64,000 bases of DNA, taken from contig NZ_VCQN01000004.1 in the NCBI RefSeq assembly GCF_005938125.1, positions 310,001-374,000 on the forward strand, in the 5' to 3' direction. Below the pieces are notes generated by a model, which was given only the letters and a program-made list of their open reading frames with translations, ran no database searches and was not told the origin of the DNA. Position numbers and translations under genes: made by a program. Each line of letters starts with the position of its first letter. The stretch's first letter is position 1. Source of the stretch: Bacillus sp. BHET2. GTDB lineage: Bacteria; Bacillota; Bacilli; Bacillales; Bacillaceae_B. Shown piece after piece: positions 46,466 to 55,890 of the stretch.

Positions 46466-47836
46466 TCAAAATGAATGTCGCTCGATGCCGTATTTTCGTA
46501 TTCTATACTGAAGATTCTGCCGGCTCATTCCAAGTGATTTAGCTGTCTTGGTGATATTAAACTCATGGTATCTTAGCGCCTTCTGAATATAATAAGTTTC
46601 GGCTTCTTCGATAAAAAGTTCGAGTGGCTTGATTTCAGTTCCGGATTGGTAGAGGAATTCAGATTCGTCCTGACTTTCTTCTCCCCCAGCAGTATGCTGG
46701 ATTCTCTGCCTGAATCCGAATGGAAGATGGTTAAAGCCAATCTTCTCTTCAAACCCAACCAGGTTAAAGGCTCCTTCGATGACATGTTCAAGCTCCCGTA
46801 CATTTCCGGGCCAGTCATACAGGTGGAAAATCTCACTCACTTCATCCGAAATCCCTGCAATATTCATAGCAATGTGGTGGTTGAACTGCTCAATGAAATA
46901 TTTCACAAGCTCAGGCAAATCTTCCTTTCTCGAACGGAGGGAAGGTGTAAAGATCGACACAATGCTTAGCTTGTAATAGAGATCCTTCAATAACCGCCCT
47001 TCTGCAATGGCGTCGATCGGATCTTCGTTCACCGTAGCCATGATCCGTACATCATATGGAAGGTCCGTCCCTTGTGCGAATAAGTTTAACAATTTCTCCT
47101 GAAGGGAAGGGGTTAATGAGTTGATTTCATCGAGAAGCAGTGTTCCTCCTTGTGCTTGTTGGAATAGGGAGGGACGGTGGTCCTCTGGAATTGAATCATG
47201 GAATAACATCTCTTCAAGCATGTCATCTCGCATGGAAGAACAATTCTGGGTGATGAAGGGACGGTTGGCACGGGCACTGTCGTTATGGATGCTTTGGGCG
47301 AAGAGCTCCTTCCCTGTACCGATTTCCCCACAAATTAACACTGGGGAAGAGGTTCTTGCTGCCCGTTTTCCCGTCTCGACGGCGTCCTTTAGACGGGGGT
47401 GATGTCCGATTATGCTTTCAAAAGTGAAGAAGCTGCTCGGACGTTTATGTATTTGATCTCTCATCACTTTTTCTAGTTTGGTGATGTCCCTTGCAATCTC
47501 GATCGCTCCAATTAACATATCATCGTAGAAAATCGGGAAGGTGTCGTTCATCGTCGTGATTTCGATACCATTCATATTAAAATAAGTTTGTTTTACATTG
47601 AGGGTGGGCTCTCTTGTATTCAGAACCTTAAGCAAGGTACTTTCTTCTTCTGAATGGAATTGGAAAACATCCAGTAAATTTTTATCCAGGACGTCTTCGA
47701 TTTCCATCCCTTCGATCTCCCGCATTTTACGATTATAAATGATGGTTCTTCCGGTAGAATCGATGACATGAACGCCTGATTCGAGATGTTCAGCGACTTT
47801 TTCGTACATATACAAACGTTTTTCCGCTTCATGCAT
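46466..47836 (-). CDS. rocR: RocR-like AAA+ transcriptional activator without GAFTGA loop
   Basis: 456 aa. A PAS sensor domain (residues 10-110), a linker, an AAA+ domain (about 140-370) with Walker A GEIGTGKE and Walker B GGTLLLDEI, and a Fis-type HTH at the C-terminus (ITKTAKSLGMSRQNLQYRIRKYGI). This is the layout of B. subtilis RocR, which senses arginine or ornithine and activates roc genes with sigma-54. The loop that should carry GAFTGA reads EEMLFHDSIPEDHRPSLF. The arginine-finger stretch reads LLKDLYYKL instead of FRxDLYYRL. It is divergent from rocD, which carries matching operators. Confidence 0.88.
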   Translation of the reverse strand: MHEAEKRLYMYEKVAEHLESGVHVIDSTGRTIIYNRKMREIEGMEIEDVLDKNLLDVFQFHSEEESTLLKVLNTREPTLNVKQTYFNMNGIEITTMNDTFPIFYDDMLIGAIEIARDITKLEKVMRDQIHKRPSSFFTFESIIGHHPRLKDAVETGKRAARTSSPVLICGEIGTGKELFAQSIHNDSARANRPFITQNCSSMRDDMLEEMLFHDSIPEDHRPSLFQQAQGGTLLLDEINSLTPSLQEKLLNLFAQGTDLPYDVRIMATVNEDPIDAIAEGRLLKDLYYKLSIVSIFTPSLRSRKEDLPELVKYFIEQFNHHIAMNIAGISDEVSEIFHLYDWPGNVRELEHVIEGAFNLVGFEEKIGFNHLPFGFRQRIQHTAGGEESQDESEFLYQSGTEIKPLELFIEEAETYYIQKALRYHEFNITKTAKSLGMSRQNLQYRIRKYGIERHSF

Positions 47837-48017
47837 GCAGTCTCTCTCCTCTTTATTTATGAACTCATTACCTCTGAATCTTACTGCAAAATATATCGTC
47901 TAGCGCTTTTATTCCTACACAAAGCCCCGTCCATTTATAGATACTTAGAAGATAAGGTTGCTGCCAAAAGCGCAATAAAAGTGGAATTATAAAAAATTTT
48001 GAAAAAACTCTTGAAAA

Positions 48018-48080
48018 ATGCAACTATCTTTTGCATTATTATAAGTGTAAGGGTTTTCTAAATGCAAATTTTTTTTGCGT
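48018..48080 (+). promoter_or_regulatory. Two RocR-type upstream activating sites
   Basis: ATGCAA-N7-TTGCAT (48018-48036) and ATGCAA-N7-TTGCGT (48062-48080), with centres 44 bp apart. They resemble the ATGCAA..TTGCA palindromes I recall for RocR in B. subtilis. They lie in the 398-bp divergent rocR-rocD gap. Confidence 0.75.
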
Positions 48081-48152
48081 ATCTGTTAATGAACCTCATC
48101 ACACCGAGGATGCAAGCAATTACAACATCAGAAACACTATAAGAGTAGAAAC

Positions 48153-48181
48153 GGGAGGAGTCTTTGTAAACAGGTCCTCCC
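48153..48181 (+). promoter_or_regulatory. Hairpin in the rocD leader
   Basis: GGGAGGA and TCCTCCC arms around a 15-base loop, 53 bases before the rocD ATG. No T tract follows. It may affect mRNA stability or initiation. Confidence 0.45.
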
Positions 48182-48234
48182 TCCTTGTATATAACCATTT
48201 AATCTTTTTTATATTATGTTAGGAGGAAATATTC

Positions 48235-49428
48235 ATGGCAGTAAGTACTCATTCGATTATTGAACAGACCGAAAAATATGGTGCTAAAAATTATCATCCA
48301 CTACCGATCGTCATTTCAGAGGCGGAGGGTGTGTGGGTCAAGGATCCTGAAGGCAATAAGTATATGGATATGCTCAGCGCATACTCTGCAGTCAACCAAG
48401 GACATCGTCATCCAAAGATCATCCAGGCGTTGAAGGATCAGGCGGACCGTGTGACACTGACGTCACGTGCCTTCCATAATGATCAATTGGCTCCTTGGTA
48501 TGAGAAGATTTGTAAGATGACGGGTAAAGACATGGCACTTCCAATGAACACCGGTGCAGAAGCCGTAGAAACGGCAATCAAGACAGCTCGTCGCTGGGCA
48601 TATGACGTGAAGGGTGTGGCAGAAAATAGTGCAGAAATCATCGCTTGTAATGGGAATTTCCACGGGAGAACTATGACAGCTGTTTCCCTTTCTTCAGAAG
48701 AAGAATATAAGCGTGGATTTGGACCAATGCTTCCAGGAATCAACTTAATTCCTTACGGTGACCTAGAAGCATTAAAAGGAGCGATCACTCCAAATACGGC
48801 TGCCTTCCTTATTGAACCGATCCAAGGGGAAGCGGGAATCGTATTCCCTCCTAAAGGATTCATGAAAGCGGCTTATGAACTGTGTAAAGAAAACAACGTC
48901 CTGTTTATCGCGGATGAAATCCAGGCAGGACTTGCCCGCTCAGGGAAAATGTTTGCATGTGAGTGGGAAGATGTTGATCCGGATATGTACATTTTAGGGA
49001 AAGCACTTGGAGGGGGAGTATTCCCGATATCATGTGTTGTGGCAGGTGAAGAAGTGCTTGGCGTGTTCAATCCTGGATCTCATGGCTCTACTTTCGGAGG
49101 GAACCCAATGGCATGTGCAGTATCCGTTGCGTCCCTTGATGTATTGATCGATGAAGATCTTGCGGGTCGTTCCCTTCAAATGGGAGAATACTTTATGAGT
49201 AAACTTCGTGAGATTGATAATCCTATGATTAAGGAAGTCCGTGGCAGCGGATTATTTATCGGAGTGGAATTGAAAGAACCTGCTCGTAAATACTGTGAAC
49301 AGCTGAAAGAAGAAGGACTGCTTTGCAAGGAAACGCACGATACTGTGATTCGCTTTGCTCCACCACTTGTCATCTCACAAGAAGAACTTGATTGGGCAAT
49401 TGAGAGAATCAAAAAAGTTCTTTCTTAA
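48235..49428 (+). CDS. rocD: Ornithine aminotransferase
   Basis: 397 aa, class III PLP aminotransferase. It converts ornithine and 2-oxoglutarate to glutamate-5-semialdehyde and glutamate in arginine breakdown. Visible are the start [55 protein letters not shown] and the PLP lysine in [14 protein letters not shown] (about residue 255). TAGGAGG precedes the ATG. The divergent rocR and the two palindromes in between point to RocR control. Confidence 0.95.
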   Translation: MAVSTHSIIEQTEKYGAKNYHPLPIVISEAEGVWVKDPEGNKYMDMLSAYSAVNQGHRHPKIIQALKDQADRVTLTSRAFHNDQLAPWYEKICKMTGKDMALPMNTGAEAVETAIKTARRWAYDVKGVAENSAEIIACNGNFHGRTMTAVSLSSEEEYKRGFGPMLPGINLIPYGDLEALKGAITPNTAAFLIEPIQGEAGIVFPPKGFMKAAYELCKENNVLFIADEIQAGLARSGKMFACEWEDVDPDMYILGKALGGGVFPISCVVAGEEVLGVFNPGSHGSTFGGNPMACAVSVASLDVLIDEDLAGRSLQMGEYFMSKLREIDNPMIKEVRGSGLFIGVELKEPARKYCEQLKEEGLLCKETHDTVIRFAPPLVISQEELDWAIERIKKVLS

Positions 49429-49571
49429 GCCTAAACGTGCTAAGAAGTTTTTTTCGGAAAACTGCCTGAAACATGGCGGAAAATAAAAATTATTTCTTTT
49501 CCAACTCAATGGTTTAAGATACGGTAATATGTTACAATTACAACGTTTCAGATCACATAATAAAGAGGCGA

Positions 49572-50825
49572 ATGTTTACAATGGGAGAAAACCTTAATCT
49601 GTTTACTTCTACACAGCATGTCATCAATGATGCTTTATCAAAGCTAGGATATTCTGAAGAAATGTATGAACTTCTGAAAGAACCGATTCGTATGTTGACC
49701 GTTCGTATCCCGGTTCGAATGGACGATGGCAGTATCAACGTATTTACTGGATATCGCGCGCAGCATAACGATGCAGTGGGTCCTACCAAGGGCGGCGTAC
49801 GTTTCCATCCTGAAGTAGATGAAGAGGAAGTAAAGGCTTTATCTATGTGGATGAGCTTGAAATGCGGTATTGTCGATTTACCATACGGTGGAGGGAAAGG
49901 CGGGATCATCTGTGATCCAAGAACCATGTCCTTCACTGAACTTGAAAAATTGAGTCGCGGTTACGTTCGTGCTATCAGTCAAATTGTTGGGCCAACAAAG
50001 GATATCCCGGCACCTGATGTGTACACAAACTCTCAAATCATGGCTTGGATGATGGATGAATACAGCCGTCTTCGTGAAAATGACTCACCAGGATTCATTA
50101 CAGGAAAGCCGATTGTCCTTGGAGGTTCTCAAGGTCGTGAAAAGGCGACAGCACAAGGTGTGACGATTTGTATCGAACAAGCAGCAAAGAAGCGTGGCAT
50201 CGAAATTAAAGGTGCACGTGTCGTCATTCAAGGTTTTGGAAACGCGGGAAGTTTCTTAGCGAAATTCATGCATGATGCCGGCGCAAAGGTTATCGCCATT
50301 TCCGATGCCCAAGGTGCACTTCATGATCCTGCTGGTCTGGATATTGATTACTTGTTAGACCGTCGAGATAGCTTTGGGACAGTAACGACTTTATTTGAAA
50401 ACACTATTTCAAATAAAGAATTATTGGAGCTTGAGTGTGACATCCTTGTGCCTGCAGCGATTTCAAATCAGATCACGGAAGAGAATGTCTATGATATAAA
50501 AGCATCCATTGTGGTAGAAGCTGCAAACGGTCCTACTACCTTTGAAGCAACGCGAATTCTTTCTGAAAGAGGAATCCTGCTTGTCCCGGACGTTCTTGCA
50601 AGTGCCGGTGGAGTAACGGTTTCTTACTTCGAATGGGTTCAGAACAATCAGGGGTACTATTGGACAGAAGAAGAAGTAAATAAGAAGCTTTATGCTAAAC
50701 TTGTCGAAGCTTTCAACAATGTCTATGAAACATCTCAGAATCGTCGAGTGAATATGCGACTAGCCGCATACATGGTCGGCGCACGCAAAATGGCTGAAGC
50801 CTCGAGATTTAGAGGTTGGGTGTAA
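49572..50825 (+). CDS. rocG: NAD-dependent glutamate dehydrogenase (RocG/GudB type)
   Basis: 417 aa. It deaminates glutamate to 2-oxoglutarate, completing arginine/ornithine catabolism with RocD. The substrate and catalytic Lys region is intact (GPTKGGVRFHPEV and LPYGGGKGGI), and the NAD motif QGFGNAGSFLAKF lies near residue 220. Two starts are possible: ATG 49572 (GAGG very close) or ATG 49581 (GAGG 12 bases away). No RocR-like palindrome is seen directly upstream, so it may have separate control. Confidence 0.93.
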   Translation: MFTMGENLNLFTSTQHVINDALSKLGYSEEMYELLKEPIRMLTVRIPVRMDDGSINVFTGYRAQHNDAVGPTKGGVRFHPEVDEEEVKALSMWMSLKCGIVDLPYGGGKGGIICDPRTMSFTELEKLSRGYVRAISQIVGPTKDIPAPDVYTNSQIMAWMMDEYSRLRENDSPGFITGKPIVLGGSQGREKATAQGVTICIEQAAKKRGIEIKGARVVIQGFGNAGSFLAKFMHDAGAKVIAISDAQGALHDPAGLDIDYLLDRRDSFGTVTTLFENTISNKELLELECDILVPAAISNQITEENVYDIKASIVVEAANGPTTFEATRILSERGILLVPDVLASAGGVTVSYFEWVQNNQGYYWTEEEVNKKLYAKLVEAFNNVYETSQNRRVNMRLAAYMVGARKMAEASRFRGWV

Positions 50826-50838
50826 CGATCGCATGAAT

Positions 50839-50879
50839 AAAGAACGTATTCTCATTTTTTTGAGAGTACGTTCTTTTTT
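50839..50879 (+). terminator. Terminator of rocG
   Basis: AAAGAACGTA / TACGTTCTTT with an inner CTCA/TGAG pair and a T tail. Confidence 0.9.
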
Positions 50880-50950
50880 GCCATTAAAGGAATTTAGGCA
50901 TAAATGTAGAAATGAGTAGAAAGTGATTGTTTTGGATAAGATCATTGAAA

Positions 50951-50980
50951 TTGACAAAACAGCTAACATCACCGTACGAT
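50951..50980 (+). promoter_or_regulatory. Sigma-A promoter of the class 3 aldehyde dehydrogenase gene
   Basis: Perfect TTGACA, 18-bp spacer, TACGAT. It is followed by the palindromic operator candidate at 50993. Confidence 0.6.
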
Positions 50981-50992
50981 ATTTATGTTCCT

Positions 50993-51012
50993 ATGTTTAA
51001 ACGATTAAACAT
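50993..51012 (+). promoter_or_regulatory. Palindromic operator candidate ATGTTTAA-N4-TTAAACAT
   Basis: Perfect eight-base arms around ACGA, situated just after the expected transcription start and before the CGGAGGG ribosome site. The size and position fit a dimeric repressor site; the regulator is unknown. Confidence 0.6.
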
Positions 51013-51033
51013 TAAAGATTCGGAGGGATACAT

Positions 51034-52437
51034 ATGACGACTGACCTGTTAGTAGAGGATGCTTCACTTGAAGCGGTAGAATCTACCCTCAAACAGCAAA
51101 AGGAATTTTACAAGTCCGGGGTGACCCGTCCCATTCAATATCGAAAAGAGTTACTAGAGAAGTTCTCAACCGTTATAAAGAATCATGAAGCAGAGATCAT
51201 TGATGCACTAAAGAAAGATTTAAATAAATCCGAGATGGAATCGTATGCGACCGAAATTGGCATTCTTCTTGAGGAGATTCGCTTTGTACAGAAGCATATC
51301 GACGAATGGGCAGAACCAAAAAAGGTGAAAACGGCGAAAACACATATTGGATCGAAGGCTTATTCCGTACCTGAACCTTATGGAGCCACATTAATCATAG
51401 CACCATGGAACTATCCGATTCAGCTCGCACTTGCTCCTGTTATCGGGGCAATCGCAGCGGGAAATACAGCCATTATTAAACCGTCTGAACTGACCCCTGC
51501 CACTTCAGCATTATTAGCGAATATGATGAATGCTCATTTTGATCCAAGGCAGCTTTTCGTCATGGAAGGGGGAGTGGAAACGACCCAACATCTTCTCAAG
51601 CAGCCTTTTGATTATATCTTTTTCACTGGAAGCGTACCTGTCGGAAAGGTGGTGATGGAAGCAGCTGCGAAGCAACTGATCCCCGTCACCCTTGAACTTG
51701 GCGGGAAAAGTCCGTGTATTGTAGATGAAACAGCCGATATCCCTCTATCAGCCAAGCGCATCGCTTTCGGGAAAGTGACAAATGCAGGACAAACATGCAT
51801 CGCACCTGACTACTTGTTTATTCACAAAAGCAAGAAAGATGAATTCATTTCCGAATTTAAGAAAACCGTCATTGAGTTTTACGGAACAGAGCCTCTGAAA
51901 AGTGATAAATTTGGACGTATTGTAAATGAACGCCATTTCAATCGTTTAACAGGTTATCTAGAAGACGGAGAAATCCTTTTAGGGGGCAATGTGGACCCAG
52001 CGAGCCTAAAAATCGAACCGACTCTAATGGAACCGAGAGACTTTACAGTAGCTGTCATGCAGGATGAAATATTCGGTCCCATTTTCCCTGTCATTGAATA
52101 TGAGGACCTTGATGAAGTCATTGAATTTGTAACAGAGAGGCCAAAACCACTTGCCCTCTACCTGTTTACAAGTGATCCGTTGGCAGAAGAGAAAATCAAC
52201 GGTTCCATTTCATACGGTGGAGGATGCGTAAATGATACCCTCATGCACATTGTAACTCCTTATCTTCCTTTCGGAGGAGTAGGGGCAAGCGGGATCGGAA
52301 ATTACCACGGGGAATCAAGCTTTTCAACCTTCTCCCATTACAAAAGCATCTTAAAGCAGACAACGAAATTCGATATGAGCTTCCGCTATCCAAGTGGAAG
52401 ATTTGGTATGCAGATCATTAAGAAGTTATTGAAATAA
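51034..52437 (+). CDS. Class 3 aldehyde dehydrogenase (YwdH-like)
   Basis: 467 aa. It belongs to the short class 3 / fatty aldehyde dehydrogenase group. NAD-binding APWNYPIQLALAPVIGAIAAGN, catalytic Glu in LELGGKSPC (about residue 213) and catalytic Cys in NAGQTCIAPDY (about residue 247) are intact. It likely oxidises medium or long-chain aldehydes in the cytosol. A hydrophobic C-terminal anchor, found in some relatives, is absent. A strong terminator follows. Confidence 0.92.
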   Translation: MTTDLLVEDASLEAVESTLKQQKEFYKSGVTRPIQYRKELLEKFSTVIKNHEAEIIDALKKDLNKSEMESYATEIGILLEEIRFVQKHIDEWAEPKKVKTAKTHIGSKAYSVPEPYGATLIIAPWNYPIQLALAPVIGAIAAGNTAIIKPSELTPATSALLANMMNAHFDPRQLFVMEGGVETTQHLLKQPFDYIFFTGSVPVGKVVMEAAAKQLIPVTLELGGKSPCIVDETADIPLSAKRIAFGKVTNAGQTCIAPDYLFIHKSKKDEFISEFKKTVIEFYGTEPLKSDKFGRIVNERHFNRLTGYLEDGEILLGGNVDPASLKIEPTLMEPRDFTVAVMQDEIFGPIFPVIEYEDLDEVIEFVTERPKPLALYLFTSDPLAEEKINGSISYGGGCVNDTLMHIVTPYLPFGGVGASGIGNYHGESSFSTFSHYKSILKQTTKFDMSFRYPSGRFGMQIIKKLLK

Positions 52438-52472
52438 GAAAGGTGACCCAGTGAATGGGTCACCTTTCTTGC
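52436..52472. terminator. Terminator of the class 3 aldehyde dehydrogenase gene
   Basis: AAGAAAGGTGACCCA / TGGGTCACCTTTCTT, perfect 15-base arms. It could also serve the convergent DUF378 gene. Confidence 0.88.
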
Positions 52473-52524
52473 TTCAGTATCAGGAGTCGGTTTGAACTCC
52501 CGCACCTTGAATGGGTAAAGAATT

Positions 52525-52758
52525 TTATCGTGTTGGTTCAGTGTGCGGTTCTCTCTCAAGTTCTTCCGTTGGTTTAAACAACAGTCCAAGATTGATGAGA
52601 CCGGCAATCCCTACTAATCCATAAATGATTCGGGATAAGGCTGCATCTTGACCACCAAAGATGGCTGCAACAAGATCGAATTGAAAGAAGCCGATTAGGC
52701 CCCAGTTTACAGCACCTATAATTGTAAGAACTAAAGCAATACGCTGAATACCACTCAT
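52525..52758 (-). CDS. DUF378 family membrane protein
   Basis: 77 aa from ATG 52758 (AAGGAGG upstream). Two hydrophobic spans carry the family pattern LTIIGAVNWGLIGFFQFDLVAAIFG. The acidic, Pro-containing tail is cytosolic. Function unknown; such proteins are widespread in Bacillus. Confidence 0.85.
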   Translation of the reverse strand: MSGIQRIALVLTIIGAVNWGLIGFFQFDLVAAIFGGQDAALSRIIYGLVGIAGLINLGLLFKPTEELEREPHTEPTR

Positions 52759-52958
52759 GTTGTTTTCCTCCTTATTCAATGGCTCATTTATAAGTTTCCC
52801 ATGGAGCATATTCTTATTCGAATGGATAAAAGGAAAATTTCCTTGTGCAAGTTCTTTGCAATTTGGGGATGATATATTCGATAATAGAAAATGTGGTTAA
52901 AACATTTTGGGTGACGAAATAATTGCGGCCCTTACAAAATACAAGGAGGTAACAAATA

Positions 52959-54121
52959 ATGAATGACTTTACTTTTTACAATCCGACCAAATTAATCTTT
53001 GGTAAAGGGCAAGTAGAACAATTGAAAGAATTGGTACCTCAATATGGTAAAAAAGTGCTCGTCGTTTATGGCGGAGGAAGTATCAAGCGTAATGGTCTTT
53101 ATGATCAAGTCATGTCTGTTTTGAAAGAGATTGACACTGAAGTATTCGAACTTTCAGGAGTTGAACCTAATCCACGCCTTTCTACAGTTAGACGAGGGGT
53201 AGAAATAAGCAAAGAAAACAATATCGACTTTATATTAGCTGTTGGTGGCGGTAGTGTGATCGACTGTACGAAAGCCATCGCTGCTGGTGCAAAATACGAC
53301 GGGGACGCTTGGGATCTTGTGACGAAGAAGGCTTTTGCGAGAGAAGCCCTTCCGTTCGGAACTGTTCTTACATTAGCTGCAACCGGATCTGAAATGAACG
53401 CAGGATCTGTTATCACCAATGGGAAACAAATGAAAAATATGGCTGGGGAAGCCCGGTGACATTCCCTCAATTCTCCATTCTTGATCCTGAAAACACTTTC
53501 ACTGTACCGAAAAACCATACAATCTACGGAATGGTTGATATGATGAGTCACGTGTTTGAACAGTATTTCAATAACGCGACAAACACGCCGCTTCAGGACC
53601 GTATGTGTGAATCTGTTCTTACAACAGTAATTGAAACGGCTCCTAAGTTGATCGATGATCTAGAAAACTACGAGCTGCGGGAGACGATTCTGTACTCTGG
53701 AACAATCGCACTGAATGGTATGCTGCAAATGGGCTACAACGGTGACTGGGCAAGTCATAACATTGAACATGCCGTATCAGCTGTGTATGACATCCCACAT
53801 GCAGGAGGACTCGCGATTCTCTTCCCTAACTGGATGAAGCATAACCTGAAAGTGAATCCTTCACGATTCGCTCAGCTAGCTGAACGAGTGTTCCATGTGG
53901 ATACTGCCGGTAAGTCAGAAGAAGAAGTGGCACTGGAAGGAATCGAAAAACTCCGTGAGTTCTGGACAAGCATCGGAGCTCCAACTCGCTTAGCGGATTA
54001 TGATATCGACGACAGCAAGCTCGACCTTATGGCGGACAAAGCTGTGATCAATGGCGAGTTCGGTAACTTTAATAAACTGAACAAAGATGACGTTCTAGCA
54101 ATTCTAAGAGCATCACTATAA
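52959..54121 (+). pseudogene. yugJ: NADH-dependent butanol dehydrogenase (YugJ/K-like), split by a one-base deletion
   Basis: Iron-dependent alcohol dehydrogenase family. Codons from 52959 give an N-terminal half with the NAD-binding [13 protein letters not shown] (about residue 95) and [16 protein letters not shown]. The frame then runs into a stop at 53459. Inserting one T next to position 53420 restores [20 protein letters not shown] and joins the second half (to 54121), which has the metal-binding His residues in [11 protein letters not shown] and HAGGLAI. The result would be about 387 aa, the family size. The enzyme is inactive unless this is a sequencing error or the frame is shifted in vivo. 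Confidence 0.88.
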
Positions 54122-54129
54122 TATATGGG

Positions 54130-54165
54130 GAGGGACGGACCTTGAAGAAGGTCCGTCCCTCTTTT
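54130..54165 (+). terminator. Terminator with GGGACGGACC stem after yugJ
   Basis: GAGGGACGGACCTT / AAGGTCCGTCCCTC around GAAG, followed by five T's. Confidence 0.92.
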
Positions 54166-54324
54166 TGGTTTTCCTGCTGATTATTAGGGGAATATAATGT
54201 AGAGAGAGCACGTAATAAAATTTATTTACAATGCAGACGCTTACATAAAGGGAGCTTTCTTGATTCTCGAGTCAGCTTTCGATAAAGTGAGATAGAAGAA
54301 AATAATTTTAATCGGAGGATGGTT

Positions 54325-55674
54325 ATGACACACATTCGTTTTGATTATTCAAAAGCGTTATCGTTTTTTGGAGAACACGAACTTACATATTTAAGTGATG
54401 CCGTTAAGGTTGCTCATCACTCGTTACATGAACAAACAGGTGCAGGAAACGACTTCTTAGGATGGATCGACCTTCCTGTTGATTATGACAAAGAAGAATT
54501 TTCAAGGATTCAAAAATCTGCAGAAAAAATTAAAAGTGATTCAGACATACTTTTAGTCATCGGAATCGGTGGATCTTACCTTGGAGCACGTGCAGCAATC
54601 GAAATGCTGAACCATAGCTTCTATAATGCTCTTCCAAAAGAAAAGCGATCAACACCGCAAGTATTATTTGTTGGACAAAACATCAGCTCCACGTATATGA
54701 AAGACTTAATGGATCTTCTTGATGGAAAGGATTTCTCCATCAATGTGATTTCTAAGTCAGGTACAACGACTGAACCAGCGCTTGCTTTCCGTATTTTCCG
54801 CAACATGCTTGAAGAAAAATACGGTGCAAAAGAGGCCCGTAAACGCATTTATGCTACAACAGATAAATCCAAAGGGGCCCTTAAAACATTGGCAACTGAC
54901 GAAGGTTATGAAACATTTGTCGTTCCGGATGATATCGGTGGACGTTATTCTGTACTAACAGCCGTAGGATTGCTTCCGATTGCCGTCAGCGGAGTTGAAA
55001 TCGACACAATGATGAACGGTGCTGCACAGGCCCGCGAAGATTTCGGTAATTCTGAGCTAGCTGAAAATCCTGCTTATCAATATGCGGCAGTTCGTAACGC
55101 TCTTTACAATAAAGGAAAAACAATCGAAATGCTCATTAACTATGAGCCTGGCTTACAGTACTTCTCCGAATGGTGGAAGCAGTTGTTTGGAGAAAGTGAA
55201 GGAAAAGACCAAAAAGGGATTTATCCTTCCTCTGCAAATTTCTCTACCGACCTCCATTCTCTTGGGCAATATGTTCAAGAGGGACGCCGTGACATTTTTG
55301 AAACAGTCATCAAGGTTTCAGAGCCCCGTCACGAGCTGACAATAGAGAAGGCAGATAGTGACCTGGACGGCTTGAACTATTTGGCTGGTGAAACAGTTGA
55401 TTTTGTAAACAATAAAGCGTTTGAAGGTACATTGCTAGCTCACACAGATGGAGGCGTTCCAAACTTAATCGTTGAGATTCCGGCAATGGATGCTTATACA
55501 TTCGGCTACCTCGTGTACTTCTTCGAGAAAGCGTGTGCGATGAGTGGATACTTGCTAGGTGTAAATCCATTTGATCAGCCAGGAGTGGAAGCCTACAAAG
55601 TAAATATGTTCGCACTTCTTGGTAAACCTGGATTTGAAGAGAAGAAAGCTGAGCTTGAGAAACGTCTTAAATAA
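54325..55674 (+). CDS. pgi: Glucose-6-phosphate isomerase
   Basis: 449 aa from ATG 54325 (GGAGG six bases upstream), giving [15 protein letters not shown] as in B. subtilis Pgi. It interconverts glucose-6-phosphate and fructose-6-phosphate. Conserved blocks are [16 protein letters not shown] (residues 72-87), [30 protein letters not shown] and the Lys-containing C-terminal [14 protein letters not shown]. It is the central glycolytic gene of the window. Confidence 0.96.
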   Translation: MTHIRFDYSKALSFFGEHELTYLSDAVKVAHHSLHEQTGAGNDFLGWIDLPVDYDKEEFSRIQKSAEKIKSDSDILLVIGIGGSYLGARAAIEMLNHSFYNALPKEKRSTPQVLFVGQNISSTYMKDLMDLLDGKDFSINVISKSGTTTEPALAFRIFRNMLEEKYGAKEARKRIYATTDKSKGALKTLATDEGYETFVVPDDIGGRYSVLTAVGLLPIAVSGVEIDTMMNGAAQAREDFGNSELAENPAYQYAAVRNALYNKGKTIEMLINYEPGLQYFSEWWKQLFGESEGKDQKGIYPSSANFSTDLHSLGQYVQEGRRDIFETVIKVSEPRHELTIEKADSDLDGLNYLAGETVDFVNNKAFEGTLLAHTDGGVPNLIVEIPAMDAYTFGYLVYFFEKACAMSGYLLGVNPFDQPGVEAYKVNMFALLGKPGFEEKKAELEKRLK

Positions 55675-55890
55675 ATGCTCATTTCGTAAAGCGTTGCTTT
55701 CTAACATGATAGATGCCAAGGTGTTGTCAATGAATGTGAGCTTTAGAGATGCGTAAAAAGCAGAGCATACTAATGACAAAATAACGCAACGAAAGAGACA
55801 TTAATTTTCTGTTCAATCTAAATTGGATTACTTGACACTTTGAACAATGTTGTTTCTATTCTTTTATATTGTTTAAGGAAAACATGCTTA

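Noticed and set aside
52959-53459. Treating the two halves of yugJ as two separate genes
   Set aside because: A single inserted T restores one family-typical enzyme, and the second half has no start codon with ribosome site.
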